From an uncultured Actinomycetes bacterium (GTDB lineage Bacteria; Actinomycetota; Actinomycetes; Nanopelagicales; Nanopelagicaceae), in the NCBI GenBank assembly GCA_903939005.1, contig CAJAFH010000074.1, forward strand, positions 1 through 13,951: a DNA stretch of 13,951 nt, written 5' to 3'. A program made the translations under genes and the position numbers. The notes below the pieces were generated by a model. That model was not told the DNA's origin, made no database searches, and was given only the letters and a program-made list of their open reading frames with translations. How positions within the stretch are numbered: the stretch's first letter is position 1; each line of letters begins with the position of its first letter. Shown here in pieces: positions 1-7,636 of this stretch.

Positions 1-744
1 TGCAATAACTTCTTCGTGGTTTAGCTTTTCACCTGTCACGCCAGCTGCCGCATTAGTTACTAGAGAAATACCAAGAACTTCGGCACCCAAAGCATGAGCT
101 GCAATTGCTTCAGGCACAGTAGACATACCAACTAAATCAGCGCCCATTCCGCGCATCATTAAAATCTCAGCTGGAGTTTCATAAGTTGGACCACGCCAGT
201 GCACATAAACACCTTCAGCTAAAGATTCATCTTCACCCTTAACGATGGCGCGAATTCGCTTGCTATATAGATCTGTTAAATCAACAAAGTTGGCACCTTC
301 AAGTGGGGAAGCTGCAGTAAGTGAAATATGGTCGCGAATCAAAACTGGTTGGCCAACTTTATAGTTGGTATTTATGCCACCGCAGGCATTGGTTAGAACG
401 ACAACTTTGCAACCTGCTTTAACTGCAGTGCGAACGCCATGAACTACCGGTTCCATTCCTTTACCTTCGTAAAGGTGAGTGCGACCAAGAAAAACTAGCA
501 CTCGAACTGTTTTACCGTTTTCGATAATTTCATATGAGCGAACTTTTCCAGAGTGTCCCTCAACTGCAGGTGCTAAGAATCCTGGCAGTTCGTGCGCATC
601 ACATTCAAACTTTGGTGTGCCCAAAGCATCGGTTGCGCTAACCCAGCCTGATCCCATTACTAAAGCGACATCGTGGGCGGGGACACCTGACCGTTTTGCG
701 ATTTCAGCAGCGGCAGATTCAGCGTTAATTAGCGGTTGGCTCAT
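1..744 (-). CDS. Purine nucleoside phosphorylase, trimeric type (3' end cut by window edge)
   Basis: Cytosolic purine salvage enzyme that cleaves purine nucleosides with phosphate to free base and (deoxy)ribose 1-phosphate. I translated 248 residues from the ATG at 744; the frame runs off the window, and family lengths of about 270 suggest roughly 20-25 residues are missing. Visible family motifs are GSG (31-33), the phosphate-loop GHSG (63-66), GRTHLYEG (87-94), NACGG (119-123), [10 protein letters not shown] (185-194, with the base-contacting Glu189), [12 protein letters not shown] (201-212) and Asn231. The Glu/Asn pair is the signature of the trimeric class acting on 6-oxopurines (inosine, guanosine). 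It is the last visible gene of the acyl-CoA carboxylase operon: its ATG overlaps the upstream TGA by 4 bp (ATGA), which suggests translational coupling. Family assignment is secure; the choice between the symbols punA and deoD is not, so none is given. Confidence 0.95.
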   Translation of the reverse strand, partial: MSQPLINAESAAAEIAKRSGVPAHDVALVMGSGWVSATDALGTPKFECDAHELPGFLAPAVEGHSGKVRSYEIIENGKTVRVLVFLGRTHLYEGKGMEPVVHGVRTAVKAGCKVVVLTNACGGINTNYKVGQPVLIRDHISLTAASPLEGANFVDLTDLYSKRIRAIVKGEDESLAEGVYVHWRGPTYETPAEILMMRGMGADLVGMSTVPEAIAAHALGAEVLGISLVTNAAAGVTGEKLNHEEVIA

Positions 745-2459
745 GCCTCAATAATGTCACAGAGCACGGTGCCGCTAGTAACGCTCTCGCCAATTACCGC
801 AGTTAAATTAGAGATCACACCAGAGCGATGAGCCATTAGTGGCTGCTCCATTTTCATGGCTTCAAGCACGATTACTAGATCGCCTTTTTCAACGCTTTGG
901 CCTTGGGTTACTGCAACTTTTACGACCGTACCTTGCATTGGGCTAGTTAAACCCACGCCACCGGAACCGCCAGCGAGTGCATCTTTTGCACGATGGCGCT
1001 TCACAACTGGTTCTGGTGCATGGACCAAGATTTCAAAACGCTTGCCATTAATTTCTGCGACTAAATGATCAGCTGCTGCTTTGGTCTGTGCTTCTAGTGG
1101 CAGGATTTTAAATTCCGGAATCTGGTTATTAAATTCTTTCTCGATGTAGCTGGTATAGACCTTGAATTCATCGGCGAAAGCGGGATCTTGCAAAATCGCT
1201 TGATGAAATGGAAGCGCAGTTGCCATTCCTTCAATTGTGAATTCAGTAATGGCGCGACGTGCTCGAGTAATTGCTTGTTCACGTGTTGCCCCAGTGACAA
1301 TTAATTTAGCGATCAATGAATCAAAGTTTCCAGTGATGGCATCGCCAGTTCGAAAACCGGTATCAACTCTTACACCTGGGCCAGATGGAAGTGACATTTT
1401 GGTAATTCGACCAGGGGCGGGCAAGAAAGAACGACCCGGATCTTCACCATTGATTCGGAATTCTATGGAGTGTCCACGAATTAGTGGATCGGTATACCCA
1501 AGTTCTTCGCCTATTGCGATGCGGAATTGTTCACGAACTAAGTCGATGCCAGTTACTTCTTCACTTACCGGGTGCTCAACTTGCAAACGGGTGTTTACTT
1601 CTAGGAATGAGATCGTGCCATCAACACCAATAAGGAATTCGCAGGTACCGGCACCGATGTAACCAGCTTCTTTCATAATGGCTTTAGAGGCGCGGTAGAG
1701 CTCTTCATTTTGCGCGTCAGTTAAGAACGGCGCAGGTGCCTCTTCAACTAATTTTTGATGACGGCGTTGCAATGAGCAGTCGCGCGTACTAATTACTGCA
1801 GCATTGCCGAATTTATCAACTAGTACTTGAGTCTCAACGTGACGCGGTTTATCTAAGTAACGCTCAACAAAGCACTCACCGCGTCCAAAGCCAGCTATAG
1901 CTTCACGAACGGCTGATGCAAAAGCTTCGGGAATTTCTTCCATTGTGAAAGCGATCTTTAGTCCGCGACCGCCACCGCCATGGGCTGCTTTAATCGCCAC
2001 AGGTAGGCCATGTTCTTTAGCAAAAGCAATTATTTCATCGTGGCTATCAACTGGATCTGCAGTTCCGGCTACAAGTGGTGCGCCAGCCTTGGCGGCAATT
2101 TTACGAGCTGAAACTTTATCGCCAAGTGCTCTAATCGCTGCCGGTGGGGGACCGATCCAAATTAAGCCAGCATCTATGACTGCTTGCGCAAAGTCAGCAT
2201 TTTCAGAGAGAAAACCATAACCAGGGTGAACAGAATCGGCACCAGATTTCTTAGCGATGGCGATTAGCTTCTCAATATTTAAATATGTCTGAGCTGCAGT
2301 CGTGCCGCTTAATGAATATGCCGAATCCGCCATCTGCGCATGCATTGAATCACGATCAGTTTCGGAGTAAACCGCAACACTCTCAATGCCATGGTCGCTA
2401 CATGCGCGAATTACGCGAACTGCAATTTCGCCACGGTTAGCAATCAGAACACGTTTCAT
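741..2459 (-). CDS. accA3: Acyl-CoA carboxylase alpha subunit (biotin carboxylase + biotin carrier domain)
   Basis: Carries the ATP-dependent carboxylation of biotin and the biotin swinging arm of an actinobacterial acetyl/propionyl-CoA carboxylase, feeding malonyl-CoA or methylmalonyl-CoA to lipid metabolism. The 572-residue protein has an N-terminal biotin carboxylase fold starting [15 protein letters not shown], an ATP-grasp glycine loop HGGGGRG (160-166), and the catalytic stretch [14 protein letters not shown] (287-300). After a variable linker comes a biotinyl domain with [10 protein letters not shown] (531-540), whose Lys536 is the expected biotinylation site. A strong AGGAG ribosome site (2465-2469, minus) sits 5 nt before the ATG, inside the end of maf, and the ATG overlaps the maf stop by 4 bp. 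The substrate of this class is set by the beta subunit. The gene symbol follows mycobacterial usage; accC or pccA would also be used. Confidence 0.95.
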   Translation of the reverse strand: MKRVLIANRGEIAVRVIRACSDHGIESVAVYSETDRDSMHAQMADSAYSLSGTTAAQTYLNIEKLIAIAKKSGADSVHPGYGFLSENADFAQAVIDAGLIWIGPPPAAIRALGDKVSARKIAAKAGAPLVAGTADPVDSHDEIIAFAKEHGLPVAIKAAHGGGGRGLKIAFTMEEIPEAFASAVREAIAGFGRGECFVERYLDKPRHVETQVLVDKFGNAAVISTRDCSLQRRHQKLVEEAPAPFLTDAQNEELYRASKAIMKEAGYIGAGTCEFLIGVDGTISFLEVNTRLQVEHPVSEEVTGIDLVREQFRIAIGEELGYTDPLIRGHSIEFRINGEDPGRSFLPAPGRITKMSLPSGPGVRVDTGFRTGDAITGNFDSLIAKLIVTGATREQAITRARRAITEFTIEGMATALPFHQAILQDPAFADEFKVYTSYIEKEFNNQIPEFKILPLEAQTKAAADHLVAEINGKRFEILVHAPEPVVKRHRAKDALAGGSGGVGLTSPMQGTVVKVAVTQGQSVEKGDLVIVLEAMKMEQPLMAHRSGVISNLTAVIGESVTSGTVLCDIIEA

Positions 2460-3058
2460 CCGAGCTCCTTTACTTGCGGCCAGGTATATCCAAGTTCAGT
2501 CATTGCTGCTCGCAGGAATGGCATTGAAATGCCAACTACATTTGTGTAATCGCCTTCAATACTTGGAATAAAAGGTGAACTAAACCCATCGAGAGTAAAT
2601 CCACCCGCAACATGTAATGGCTCACCAGTTGAAACGTAATCTGCAATTTCTAGATCAGTCATATCCGAAAAAGTAACTTTAGTAGTTACGCGATCTGAAA
2701 TCTCGCGGTCTTTGCTGGTATCGATAATGCAGTGGCCAGTATGTAATAAGCCTGAATTACCACGCACCCGACTTGCTCGTTCGGTCGCTACATCTGGGGT
2801 GCCTGGTTTTCCCAATGAAACTCCATCAAATTCAAAGGTTGAATCACAAGCAATAATTACCGCATCGCCTGAAATCTGTTCGCGGACTGTATGTGCTTTG
2901 GTAATCGCAAGGGCAATCACCATGTCAGCAGGTGACATCGCATTGAAAAAATCGGTTTCTTCATCGACATGGCTAACGATTATCTCTGGTTTCAAGCCAG
3001 CTGACTCGAGTAGTCGTCTGCGTGAAGTAGATGCCGAAGCTAAAATCAATCGAGTCAT
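2456..3058 (-). CDS. maf: Maf/YhdE-family nucleoside triphosphate pyrophosphatase
   Basis: Maf proteins hydrolyse non-canonical or modified nucleoside triphosphates to monophosphates and were first linked to septum formation. The 200 residues show the N-terminal loop [12 protein letters not shown] (6-17), matching the family S-x-R-R signature; [10 protein letters not shown] (70-79), with Asp72 in the catalytic-base position; LGKPG (82-86); [11 protein letters not shown] (99-109); and the C-terminal [16 protein letters not shown] (143-158) with the acidic [14 protein letters not shown] stretch. Length is normal. The gene starts 1 bp after the accE stop and overlaps accA by 4 bp, so it is embedded in the carboxylase operon. 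The same placement occurs in mycobacteria (accD5-accE5-maf, from memory). Which Maf subfamily, and so which modified base it prefers, cannot be told from the sequence. Confidence 0.93.
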   Translation of the reverse strand: MTRLILASASTSRRRLLESAGLKPEIIVSHVDEETDFFNAMSPADMVIALAITKAHTVREQISGDAVIIACDSTFEFDGVSLGKPGTPDVATERASRVRGNSGLLHTGHCIIDTSKDREISDRVTTKVTFSDMTDLEIADYVSTGEPLHVAGGFTLDGFSSPFIPSIEGDYTNVVGISMPFLRAAMTELGYTWPQVKELG

Positions 3059-3059
3059 C

Positions 3060-3257
3060 TTAGAAATTACGTCCGGAACCGAACTTAATTTGCTGCGGTA
3101 GTTGCGTGCGCATCAAAGGCATCGCCCAAACACTTCGCTTAACAACTGGTTTTAGTTCTTCACGTTTGTGATTTGCCAATGCAAGTTCGATTGCAGCAAG
3201 TTCATCGGCAGAAGGATTGCCAGCAGTGACGCTAAATGTGGTTTTTGGCGCAGTCAT
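3060..3257 (-). CDS. accE: Acyl-CoA carboxylase epsilon subunit
   Basis: Small accessory subunit found in actinobacterial acyl-CoA carboxylases, where it binds the alpha and beta subunits and stimulates activity. The product has only 65 residues. It shows the family pattern: a short beta-strand start (TTFSVTAGNPS), an acidic and alanine-rich helix PSADELAAIELALANHK (15-31), then a basic linker and a conserved tryptophan, Trp44 (RSVWAMP). Its ATG overlaps the accD TAA by one base (TAATG), which is typical of translational coupling, and maf follows after 1 bp. Position between accD and maf is the strongest argument, because the family diverges quickly in sequence. No signal peptide or membrane segment is seen. 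Confidence 0.85.
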   Translation of the reverse strand: MTAPKTTFSVTAGNPSADELAAIELALANHKREELKPVVKRSVWAMPLMRTQLPQQIKFGSGRNF

Positions 3258-4828
3258 TAGAGTGGAATGTTTCCGTGCTTGCGAGGTGGAAGTGCATCAC
3301 GCTTTGTCTTTAGCGAGCGGAACGCCTTAGTGATGTATTCGCGAGTTTGGCTTGGCTCGATAACGGCATCGATATATCCACGTTCAGCTGCTAAGTAAGG
3401 ATTAGCTAAAGTTTCGTTGTACTCCGTAATCAACTCAGCTCGTTTACTTTCTGGATCTACTGCATTTTTTAGCTCACTGCGGTAGAGAATATTTACCGCA
3501 CCTTGAGCGCCCATAACTGCAATTTCAGCACTTGGCCAAGCTAAATTGATATCGGCGCCAATGTACTTAGAACCCATCACAATAAATGCGCCACCGTAGG
3601 CTTTACGCGTAATCAAAGTAACTAGTGGGACAGATGCTTCAGCATAGGCGTATAGCAATTTAGCACCGCGGCGAATAATGCCATCCCACTCTTGTTCAGT
3701 TCCGGGCAAGAAGCCAGGCACATCAACCAAGGTAAGAATTGGAATATTGAATGCATCGCAGAAACGTAAGAAGCGCGCTGCTTTTTCGCTGGAATTGATA
3801 TCTAGTGTGCCAGCCAATTGCTGTGGTTGATTAGCAATGATGCCAACTGATTCACCTTCAATGCGACCAAAGCCAACTACGATGTTCGGCGCATACAAAG
3901 AATGCACTTCGAGAAATTCACCTTCATCAAGGAGCGCTTGAATCAATACCTTCATGTCGTAAGGTTGATTAGGGCTATCTGGAATCAAAGTATCTAGTGC
4001 GTTATCGGTTAACTTCTTTTCCAAGCTCTCAGTAGCTGGCAAATGTGGAGCGCCATCCATGTTGTTACTTGGTAAATATGAAAGTAGCGCTTTGACGTAA
4101 TCGATCGCATCATCTTCATTTTGCGCTAAGTAATGCGAATTACCAGTCTTGGTGTTGTGCGTATGAGCACCACCAAGTTCTTCCATGCCAACTTCTTCGC
4201 CAGTTACTGTCTTAATAACATCTGGGCCGGTAATAAACATATGTGAAGTCTCATTAACCATCACAGTGAAATCTGTAAGCGCTGGTGAATAAGCAGCGCC
4301 ACCTGCGCAGGGGCCAAGAATTAATGAAATCTGGGGAATCACGCCAGATGAACGAGTATTTAACCTAAAGATGCGGCCATATCCGCTGAGAGCCGACACT
4401 CCTTCTTGAATACGAGCGCCACCAGAATCACTAATTCCGATTAAAGGCATGCCATTCTTAAGAGCGTATTCCATGATCTTGACGATCTTCTCGGCCATAA
4501 CTTCGCCGAGGCTTCCGCCCATAACTGTGAAATCTTGAGAGAAGAGAGCGATATTGCGACCATCAATTGTGGCGATGCCAATAATTACGCCATCTCCGTA
4601 CGGGCGATTTTTTTCCATGCCGAAATTGACTGAACGGTGGCGAGCGAATTCATCGAACTCAGTAAACGAGCCAGCGTCAACTAGTTTTTCAACGCGCTCA
4701 CGTGCTGTCATCTTTCCTTTGGCATGTTGCTTATCTATCGCACTTTCAGAACCAGCGTGGACAGCTTCGTTGAGGCGATTGCGAAGATCTTCAATTTTTC
4801 CGGCAGTAGTATGCAGATCTGGCTTCAT
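3257..4828 (-). CDS. accD: Acyl-CoA carboxylase beta subunit (carboxyltransferase)
   Basis: Transfers carboxyl from carboxybiotin to an acyl-CoA. The 523-residue protein has the two crotonase-like halves of the family. In the N half [11 protein letters not shown] (133-143) provides the first oxyanion-hole glycines, followed by [13 protein letters not shown] (172-184) and [17 protein letters not shown] (197-213). In the C half are [10 protein letters not shown] (367-376), [14 protein letters not shown] (408-421, second oxyanion site) and the characteristic [16 protein letters not shown] (430-445), ending KHGNIPL. The residue after GGAF is Ile416; in the Streptomyces enzymes, as I recall, Asp here marks a propionyl-specific subunit and Ile an acetyl/propionyl one, so acetyl-CoA carboxylase activity is plausible. 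The ATG at 4828 lies 6 nt after a -10 box shared with birA, so the message is predicted leaderless. First gene of the operon. Confidence 0.96.
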   Translation of the reverse strand: MKPDLHTTAGKIEDLRNRLNEAVHAGSESAIDKQHAKGKMTARERVEKLVDAGSFTEFDEFARHRSVNFGMEKNRPYGDGVIIGIATIDGRNIALFSQDFTVMGGSLGEVMAEKIVKIMEYALKNGMPLIGISDSGGARIQEGVSALSGYGRIFRLNTRSSGVIPQISLILGPCAGGAAYSPALTDFTVMVNETSHMFITGPDVIKTVTGEEVGMEELGGAHTHNTKTGNSHYLAQNEDDAIDYVKALLSYLPSNNMDGAPHLPATESLEKKLTDNALDTLIPDSPNQPYDMKVLIQALLDEGEFLEVHSLYAPNIVVGFGRIEGESVGIIANQPQQLAGTLDINSSEKAARFLRFCDAFNIPILTLVDVPGFLPGTEQEWDGIIRRGAKLLYAYAEASVPLVTLITRKAYGGAFIVMGSKYIGADINLAWPSAEIAVMGAQGAVNILYRSELKNAVDPESKRAELITEYNETLANPYLAAERGYIDAVIEPSQTREYITKAFRSLKTKRDALPPRKHGNIPL

Positions 4829-4833
4829 GCCCC

Positions 4834-4840
4834 TACGGTA
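4834..4840. promoter_or_regulatory. Shared symmetric -10 element of a bidirectional accD/birA promoter
   Basis: The 7 bp TACGGTA reads as TANNNT on both strands: TACGGT (4834-4839) towards birA and TACCGT (4840-4835) towards accD. On the plus strand 7 nt separate it from an ATG at 4847; on the minus strand 6 nt separate it from the accD ATG at 4828. That spacing puts the predicted transcription starts on or next to the first base of each start codon. No convincing -35 is visible on either side, which is common for actinobacterial promoters. This is a prediction from sequence only. Confidence 0.6.
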
Positions 4841-4846
4841 CTAGTT

Positions 4847-5611
4847 ATGGAGGTCGAAATGGTTCGAGAAGCACTAAATGAGAGTGCGATGAACGCAACA
4901 TTGCGCGGCAGTTACTGGCGGGTAAGTGTTTTTCAAAGCGTTACATCTACTCAAACCGAACTTATCGGAAAAGAAAATCTGCAACACGGCGATGTCTACG
5001 TAACAGAATTTCAAAGTGCTGGCCGAGGCAGATTGGATCGCACTTTCGAAGCAACCGAATCTAGTGCACTTCTTTTTTCAATCTACCTCGAACCAAAGCG
5101 AAGTAAATTGGAGTGGAGTGTAATTCCATTACTAATCGGGCTTAGTTTAGTAAATGCGCTAAAGAATTTGGATGAAAAAGTTGCGATTAATTTAAAGTGG
5201 CCGAATGATTTATTAATCGGAGATAAGAAACTTGCTGGCATTTTGGTGGAAGCCAGAGATAACGGAGTCGTAGTTGGTATTGGCCTTAATGTAGCTACGA
5301 ATAAATCTGAGTTACCCGTACCAACAGCTACATCATTAGCGCTAGAAAATTTCGCTGAATTAAATCGCAACGTTATTTTGCCTGAGATTTTAAAGAACTT
5401 CGCACTAACCATCGGGCTCTGGGAGAGTGGATCGAGTATTGCGATCGAGCAATACCGCCAAGTTAGTTCTACTCTGGGCAAAGAGGTTGAAGTTCACTTG
5501 CCTTCGGGTGAAATCCTCAATTCACGTGCGATGGGAATCAATGAAATGGGCGAACTGCAGTTAGCCAGTGGCGCTCGAGTTAACGTAGGCGATGTGATTC
5601 ACCTACGATAG
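4847..5611 (+). CDS. birA: Biotin--[acetyl-CoA-carboxylase] ligase, monofunctional
   Basis: Activates biotin to biotinyl-AMP and attaches it to the carrier lysine of biotin enzymes; the obvious target here is Lys536 of the alpha subunit encoded across the divergent junction. With the ATG at 4847 the product has 254 residues. Motifs are the biotin-loop entry VTSTQ (32-36), the nucleotide loop GRGRLDRTF (59-67, a variant of GRGRxGRxW), KWPNDLLIGDKKLAGIL (117-133, including the ligase KWPND lysine) and VVGIGLNV (142-149). A small beta-rich C-terminal domain follows (about 205-254). There is no N-terminal winged-helix DNA-binding domain, so this is not the repressor type. Two starts compete: 4847, expected for a leaderless message, and 4859, which has its own GGAGGT. 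The open frame extends upstream to 4724, but that part is antisense to accD. It heads the birA-purK-purE operon. Confidence 0.92.
   Translation: MEVEMVREALNESAMNATLRGSYWRVSVFQSVTSTQTELIGKENLQHGDVYVTEFQSAGRGRLDRTFEATESSALLFSIYLEPKRSKLEWSVIPLLIGLSLVNALKNLDEKVAINLKWPNDLLIGDKKLAGILVEARDNGVVVGIGLNVATNKSELPVPTATSLALENFAELNRNVILPEILKNFALTIGLWESGSSIAIEQYRQVSSTLGKEVEVHLPSGEILNSRAMGINEMGELQLASGARVNVGDVIHLR
4849..4854 (+). promoter_or_regulatory. Ribosome binding site inside the birA start region
   Basis: GGAGGT lies 4 nt before the in-frame ATG at 4859 and overlaps the first codons that follow the leaderless ATG at 4847. It supports a second birA start giving a 250-residue protein. Both proteins would keep all ligase motifs. 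Confidence 0.6.
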
Positions 5612-5615
5612 GCAA

Positions 5616-6728
5616 GTGAAATCGCCCTTTCCTCGCATCGGCATAATCGGTGCCGGCCAACTTGGCCGAATGAGTGCCGCGCCCGCAGCAGCACTAGGGG
5701 TCGATCTAGTTTTACTCGCGCAATCTGCAACTGATTCTGGTGCGCAAGTCGCTACATTTGAAGTTGGCGATTACCGCGACCTAGTTCAGGTTCGTGAATT
5801 TGCCAAGAAATGTGACCTACTTACTTTTGAGCATGAACTTATTCCGATCTCGGTCATTAGAGCTCTAGAAAATGAGGGCGTTAAGTTCTATCCAACGTCG
5901 GAAAGTTTTATTTACTCACAAGATAAAGTTGCAATGCGTGAAAAGTTAGCGAATTATCTAGCCCCTAAATGGCAAGTTGTTACCAGAGCAAATGAAGTTT
6001 TGGAATATCCAGTCATCGCTAAGTCAATCTCTGGTGGTTACGATGGCCGTGGCGTTTGGAAAGTTAACTCCGAAAGCGAACTTGCTGGGATCTTGTTAGA
6101 AAATCCCAAGTTACTGGTTGAAGAGTTGATTGATTTTGATTTTGAAATTTCGGTGATGGTGGCACGTTCGCCACACGGACAAGCCGCAACCTGGGCGCCT
6201 ACTCAAACAGTGCAAAGTGATGGCATCTGCACCATGACGATTGCGCCGGCTCCAGATTTATCCGAAGCACTTGGCCAACATGCACAACAATTAGCGCTAA
6301 GTATCGCCGCTGAAATTAAATTAGTTGGTGTCATGGCGGTTGAAATGTTTGTTAAAGGTGATCAGCTATTCATTAACGAGTTAGCAATGCGCCCACACAA
6401 CTCTGGTCACTGGACCATCGATGGATCTGTTACAAGTCAGTTTGAGCAACACTTGCGGGCGATTCTAGATTTGCCGCTAGGGGATACCTCGATGACTGCG
6501 AAGTATGCCGTCATGGGAAATGTTCTAGGTGGCGACAAGCAAGATATGTATCGTCCTTATCTGCATCTGCTTGCTCGCACGCCGAAACTAAAGGTGCACC
6601 AATACCGCAAGGACGTTAAACCTGGGCGCAAGATTGGCCATGTGACTTTACTTGGTGAAAACCTCGTAGAATTAACCACTGAAGTACAACATGCGATCGA
6701 CTATATGGGCGGAGTTATCGATGAGTGA
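5616..6728 (+). CDS. purK: 5-(carboxyamino)imidazole ribonucleotide synthase (PurK)
   Basis: Uses ATP and bicarbonate to carboxylate aminoimidazole ribonucleotide to N5-CAIR in de novo purine synthesis. The 370-residue ATP-grasp protein has the N-terminal [12 protein letters not shown] (8-19), TFEHE (70-74), the Lys136/Gly-rich ATP loop [14 protein letters not shown] (135-148), [13 protein letters not shown] (168-180), metal-binding residues around VEMF (242-245) and INELAMRP (253-260), and the family signature [21 protein letters not shown] (259-279). The start is a GTG 4 nt after the birA stop; it places the nucleotide-binding strand correctly, and no better-placed ATG precedes it. It overlaps purE by 8 bp, so the two consecutive pathway steps are co-translated. 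Confidence 0.96.
   Translation: MKSPFPRIGIIGAGQLGRMSAAPAAALGVDLVLLAQSATDSGAQVATFEVGDYRDLVQVREFAKKCDLLTFEHELIPISVIRALENEGVKFYPTSESFIYSQDKVAMREKLANYLAPKWQVVTRANEVLEYPVIAKSISGGYDGRGVWKVNSESELAGILLENPKLLVEELIDFDFEISVMVARSPHGQAATWAPTQTVQSDGICTMTIAPAPDLSEALGQHAQQLALSIAAEIKLVGVMAVEMFVKGDQLFINELAMRPHNSGHWTIDGSVTSQFEQHLRAILDLPLGDTSMTAKYAVMGNVLGGDKQDMYRPYLHLLARTPKLKVHQYRKDVKPGRKIGHVTLLGENLVELTTEVQHAIDYMGGVIDE
6711..6714 (+). promoter_or_regulatory. Ribosome binding site of purE
   Basis: GGAG lies 6 nt before the ATG at 6721, inside the last codons of purK. It decides the purE start against the longer open frame that begins at 6691, whose extra ten residues are purK sequence read in another frame. Confidence 0.65.
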
Positions 6729-7227
6729 TGTAGCAATCATCATGGGGTCAGATTCAGATTGGCCAGTAATGGAAGAAGCCGCTTTAGTTCTCGATAAGTT
6801 CGGAATTTCATATTCAACTGCAGTTGTATCTGCCCATCGCATGCCGCTTGAAATGGTTGCTTTTGCTCAAGGTGCTAAAAGTGCCGGCACAAAGGTAATT
6901 ATTGCAGGCGCAGGTGGCGCTGCACATTTACCTGGCATGGTGGCCTCTCTAACTACGCTGCCGGTAATTGGCGTACCGGTACCGCTAAAGACTCTAGATG
7001 GCATGGATTCACTGCTTTCAATTGTTCAGATGCCTGCCGGAATTCCAGTTGCAACTGTGGGAATTGGCAATGCTAAGAATGCCGCGATATTGGCAGCACG
7101 CATTTTGGGAATTAGTGATGAGAAGATTTCAAAGCAAGTTGCCGAGCACTTGAAAGAATTGGAAAGTGAAGCAAAAGCTAAAGGTGCTAATTTAACTGCG
7201 CGCCGAAATCATAAAACTGGCTTTTAG
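6721..7227 (+). CDS. purE: 5-(carboxyamino)imidazole ribonucleotide mutase (PurE class I)
   Basis: Converts N5-CAIR, the product of PurK, to 4-carboxy-AIR in purine synthesis. The 168-residue protein carries GSDSDWPVM (9-17), the catalytic SAHRMP (37-42, with His39 and Arg40), [21 protein letters not shown] (62-82), the nucleotide-binding [21 protein letters not shown] (96-116) and [13 protein letters not shown] (117-129). Its pairing with PurK marks the bacterial class I mutase rather than the class II AIR carboxylase. The length is typical and the charged C-terminal tail (about 145-168) is probably flexible. It ends 7 bp from the stop of the convergent CoA-binding gene, with no obvious terminator between them. 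Confidence 0.96.
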   Translation: MSDVAIIMGSDSDWPVMEEAALVLDKFGISYSTAVVSAHRMPLEMVAFAQGAKSAGTKVIIAGAGGAAHLPGMVASLTTLPVIGVPVPLKTLDGMDSLLSIVQMPAGIPVATVGIGNAKNAAILAARILGISDEKISKQVAEHLKELESEAKAKGANLTARRNHKTGF

Positions 7228-7234
7228 TTAAACT

Positions 7235-7633
7235 TTAAATAAAGCGCTGATACTCAATCGCCGGACATCGGTCCATCACAGTTAAAAGACCAGCCGCCTG
7301 CGCTCGATCTGCTGCAGCTTGATCAATAACTCCGAGTTGTAGCCAAACTGCCTTTGCCCCAATTGCAATTGCTTGATCAACTACCTCGCCAACTAAATTG
7401 GAATTCACAAAACAGTCGACCACATCGATTTGAACCGGGATATCTAGTAGCGATTGATAGCCAGGTGTGCCATGAACGGCTTCAGCTTTAGGGTGCACCG
7501 GGAAAATTTGATGACCTTTATCTTGTAATAACTTAGCAACGCCAAATGCCGGACGATCTGGGTTATTGCCCAAACCAACGACTGCCCAATTCTTAAGCTC
7601 AAGTACTTGCGAAATTGTTTCAGTGGTATTCAC
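7235..7633 (-). CDS. Small CoA-binding domain protein (YccU-like, CoA_binding_2 family)
   Basis: Stand-alone Rossmann-like CoA-binding domain of 132 residues, related to the N-terminal part of succinyl-CoA synthetase alpha. It shows the nucleotide loop WAVVGLGNNPDRPAFGVAKLL (16-36), IFPVHPKAEAVHG (44-56), the domain's VDCFVN strand (71-76), KAVWLQLGVID (94-104) and a C-terminal VMDRCPAIEY (119-128) with the conserved Cys. Members are widespread and biochemically poorly defined; no reaction is claimed. The start is a GTG 3 nt after the stop of the preceding dehydrogenase gene. It is probably the last gene of the LCP-dehydrogenase transcript, though no functional link to envelope synthesis is evident. 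Confidence 0.88.
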   Translation of the reverse strand: MNTTETISQVLELKNWAVVGLGNNPDRPAFGVAKLLQDKGHQIFPVHPKAEAVHGTPGYQSLLDIPVQIDVVDCFVNSNLVGEVVDQAIAIGAKAVWLQLGVIDQAAADRAQAAGLLTVMDRCPAIEYQRFI

Positions 7634-7636
7634 TGA

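Noticed and set aside
479..754. Open frame on the plus strand overlapping the purine nucleoside phosphorylase gene
   Set aside because: It is antisense to a clear enzyme-coding frame, has a Ser/Pro/Thr-rich unstructured product, and has no promoter or ribosome site.
1237..1662. Antisense 141-codon frame in the biotin carboxylase gene
   Set aside because: The opposite strand encodes conserved ATP-grasp motifs throughout; the antisense product shows no recognisable domain.
4724..4846. Upstream extension of the birA frame by 41 codons
   Set aside because: It overlaps the 5' end of accD antisense, and the extra residues precede the normal start of the ligase domain. The starts at 4847 and 4859 have promoter or ribosome-site support.
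7226..7244. Possible intrinsic terminator between purE and the CoA-binding gene
   Set aside because: The inverted repeats have 4-5 bp AT-only or AT-rich stems and no following T-tract of useful length, so it is kept only as a low-interest observation.
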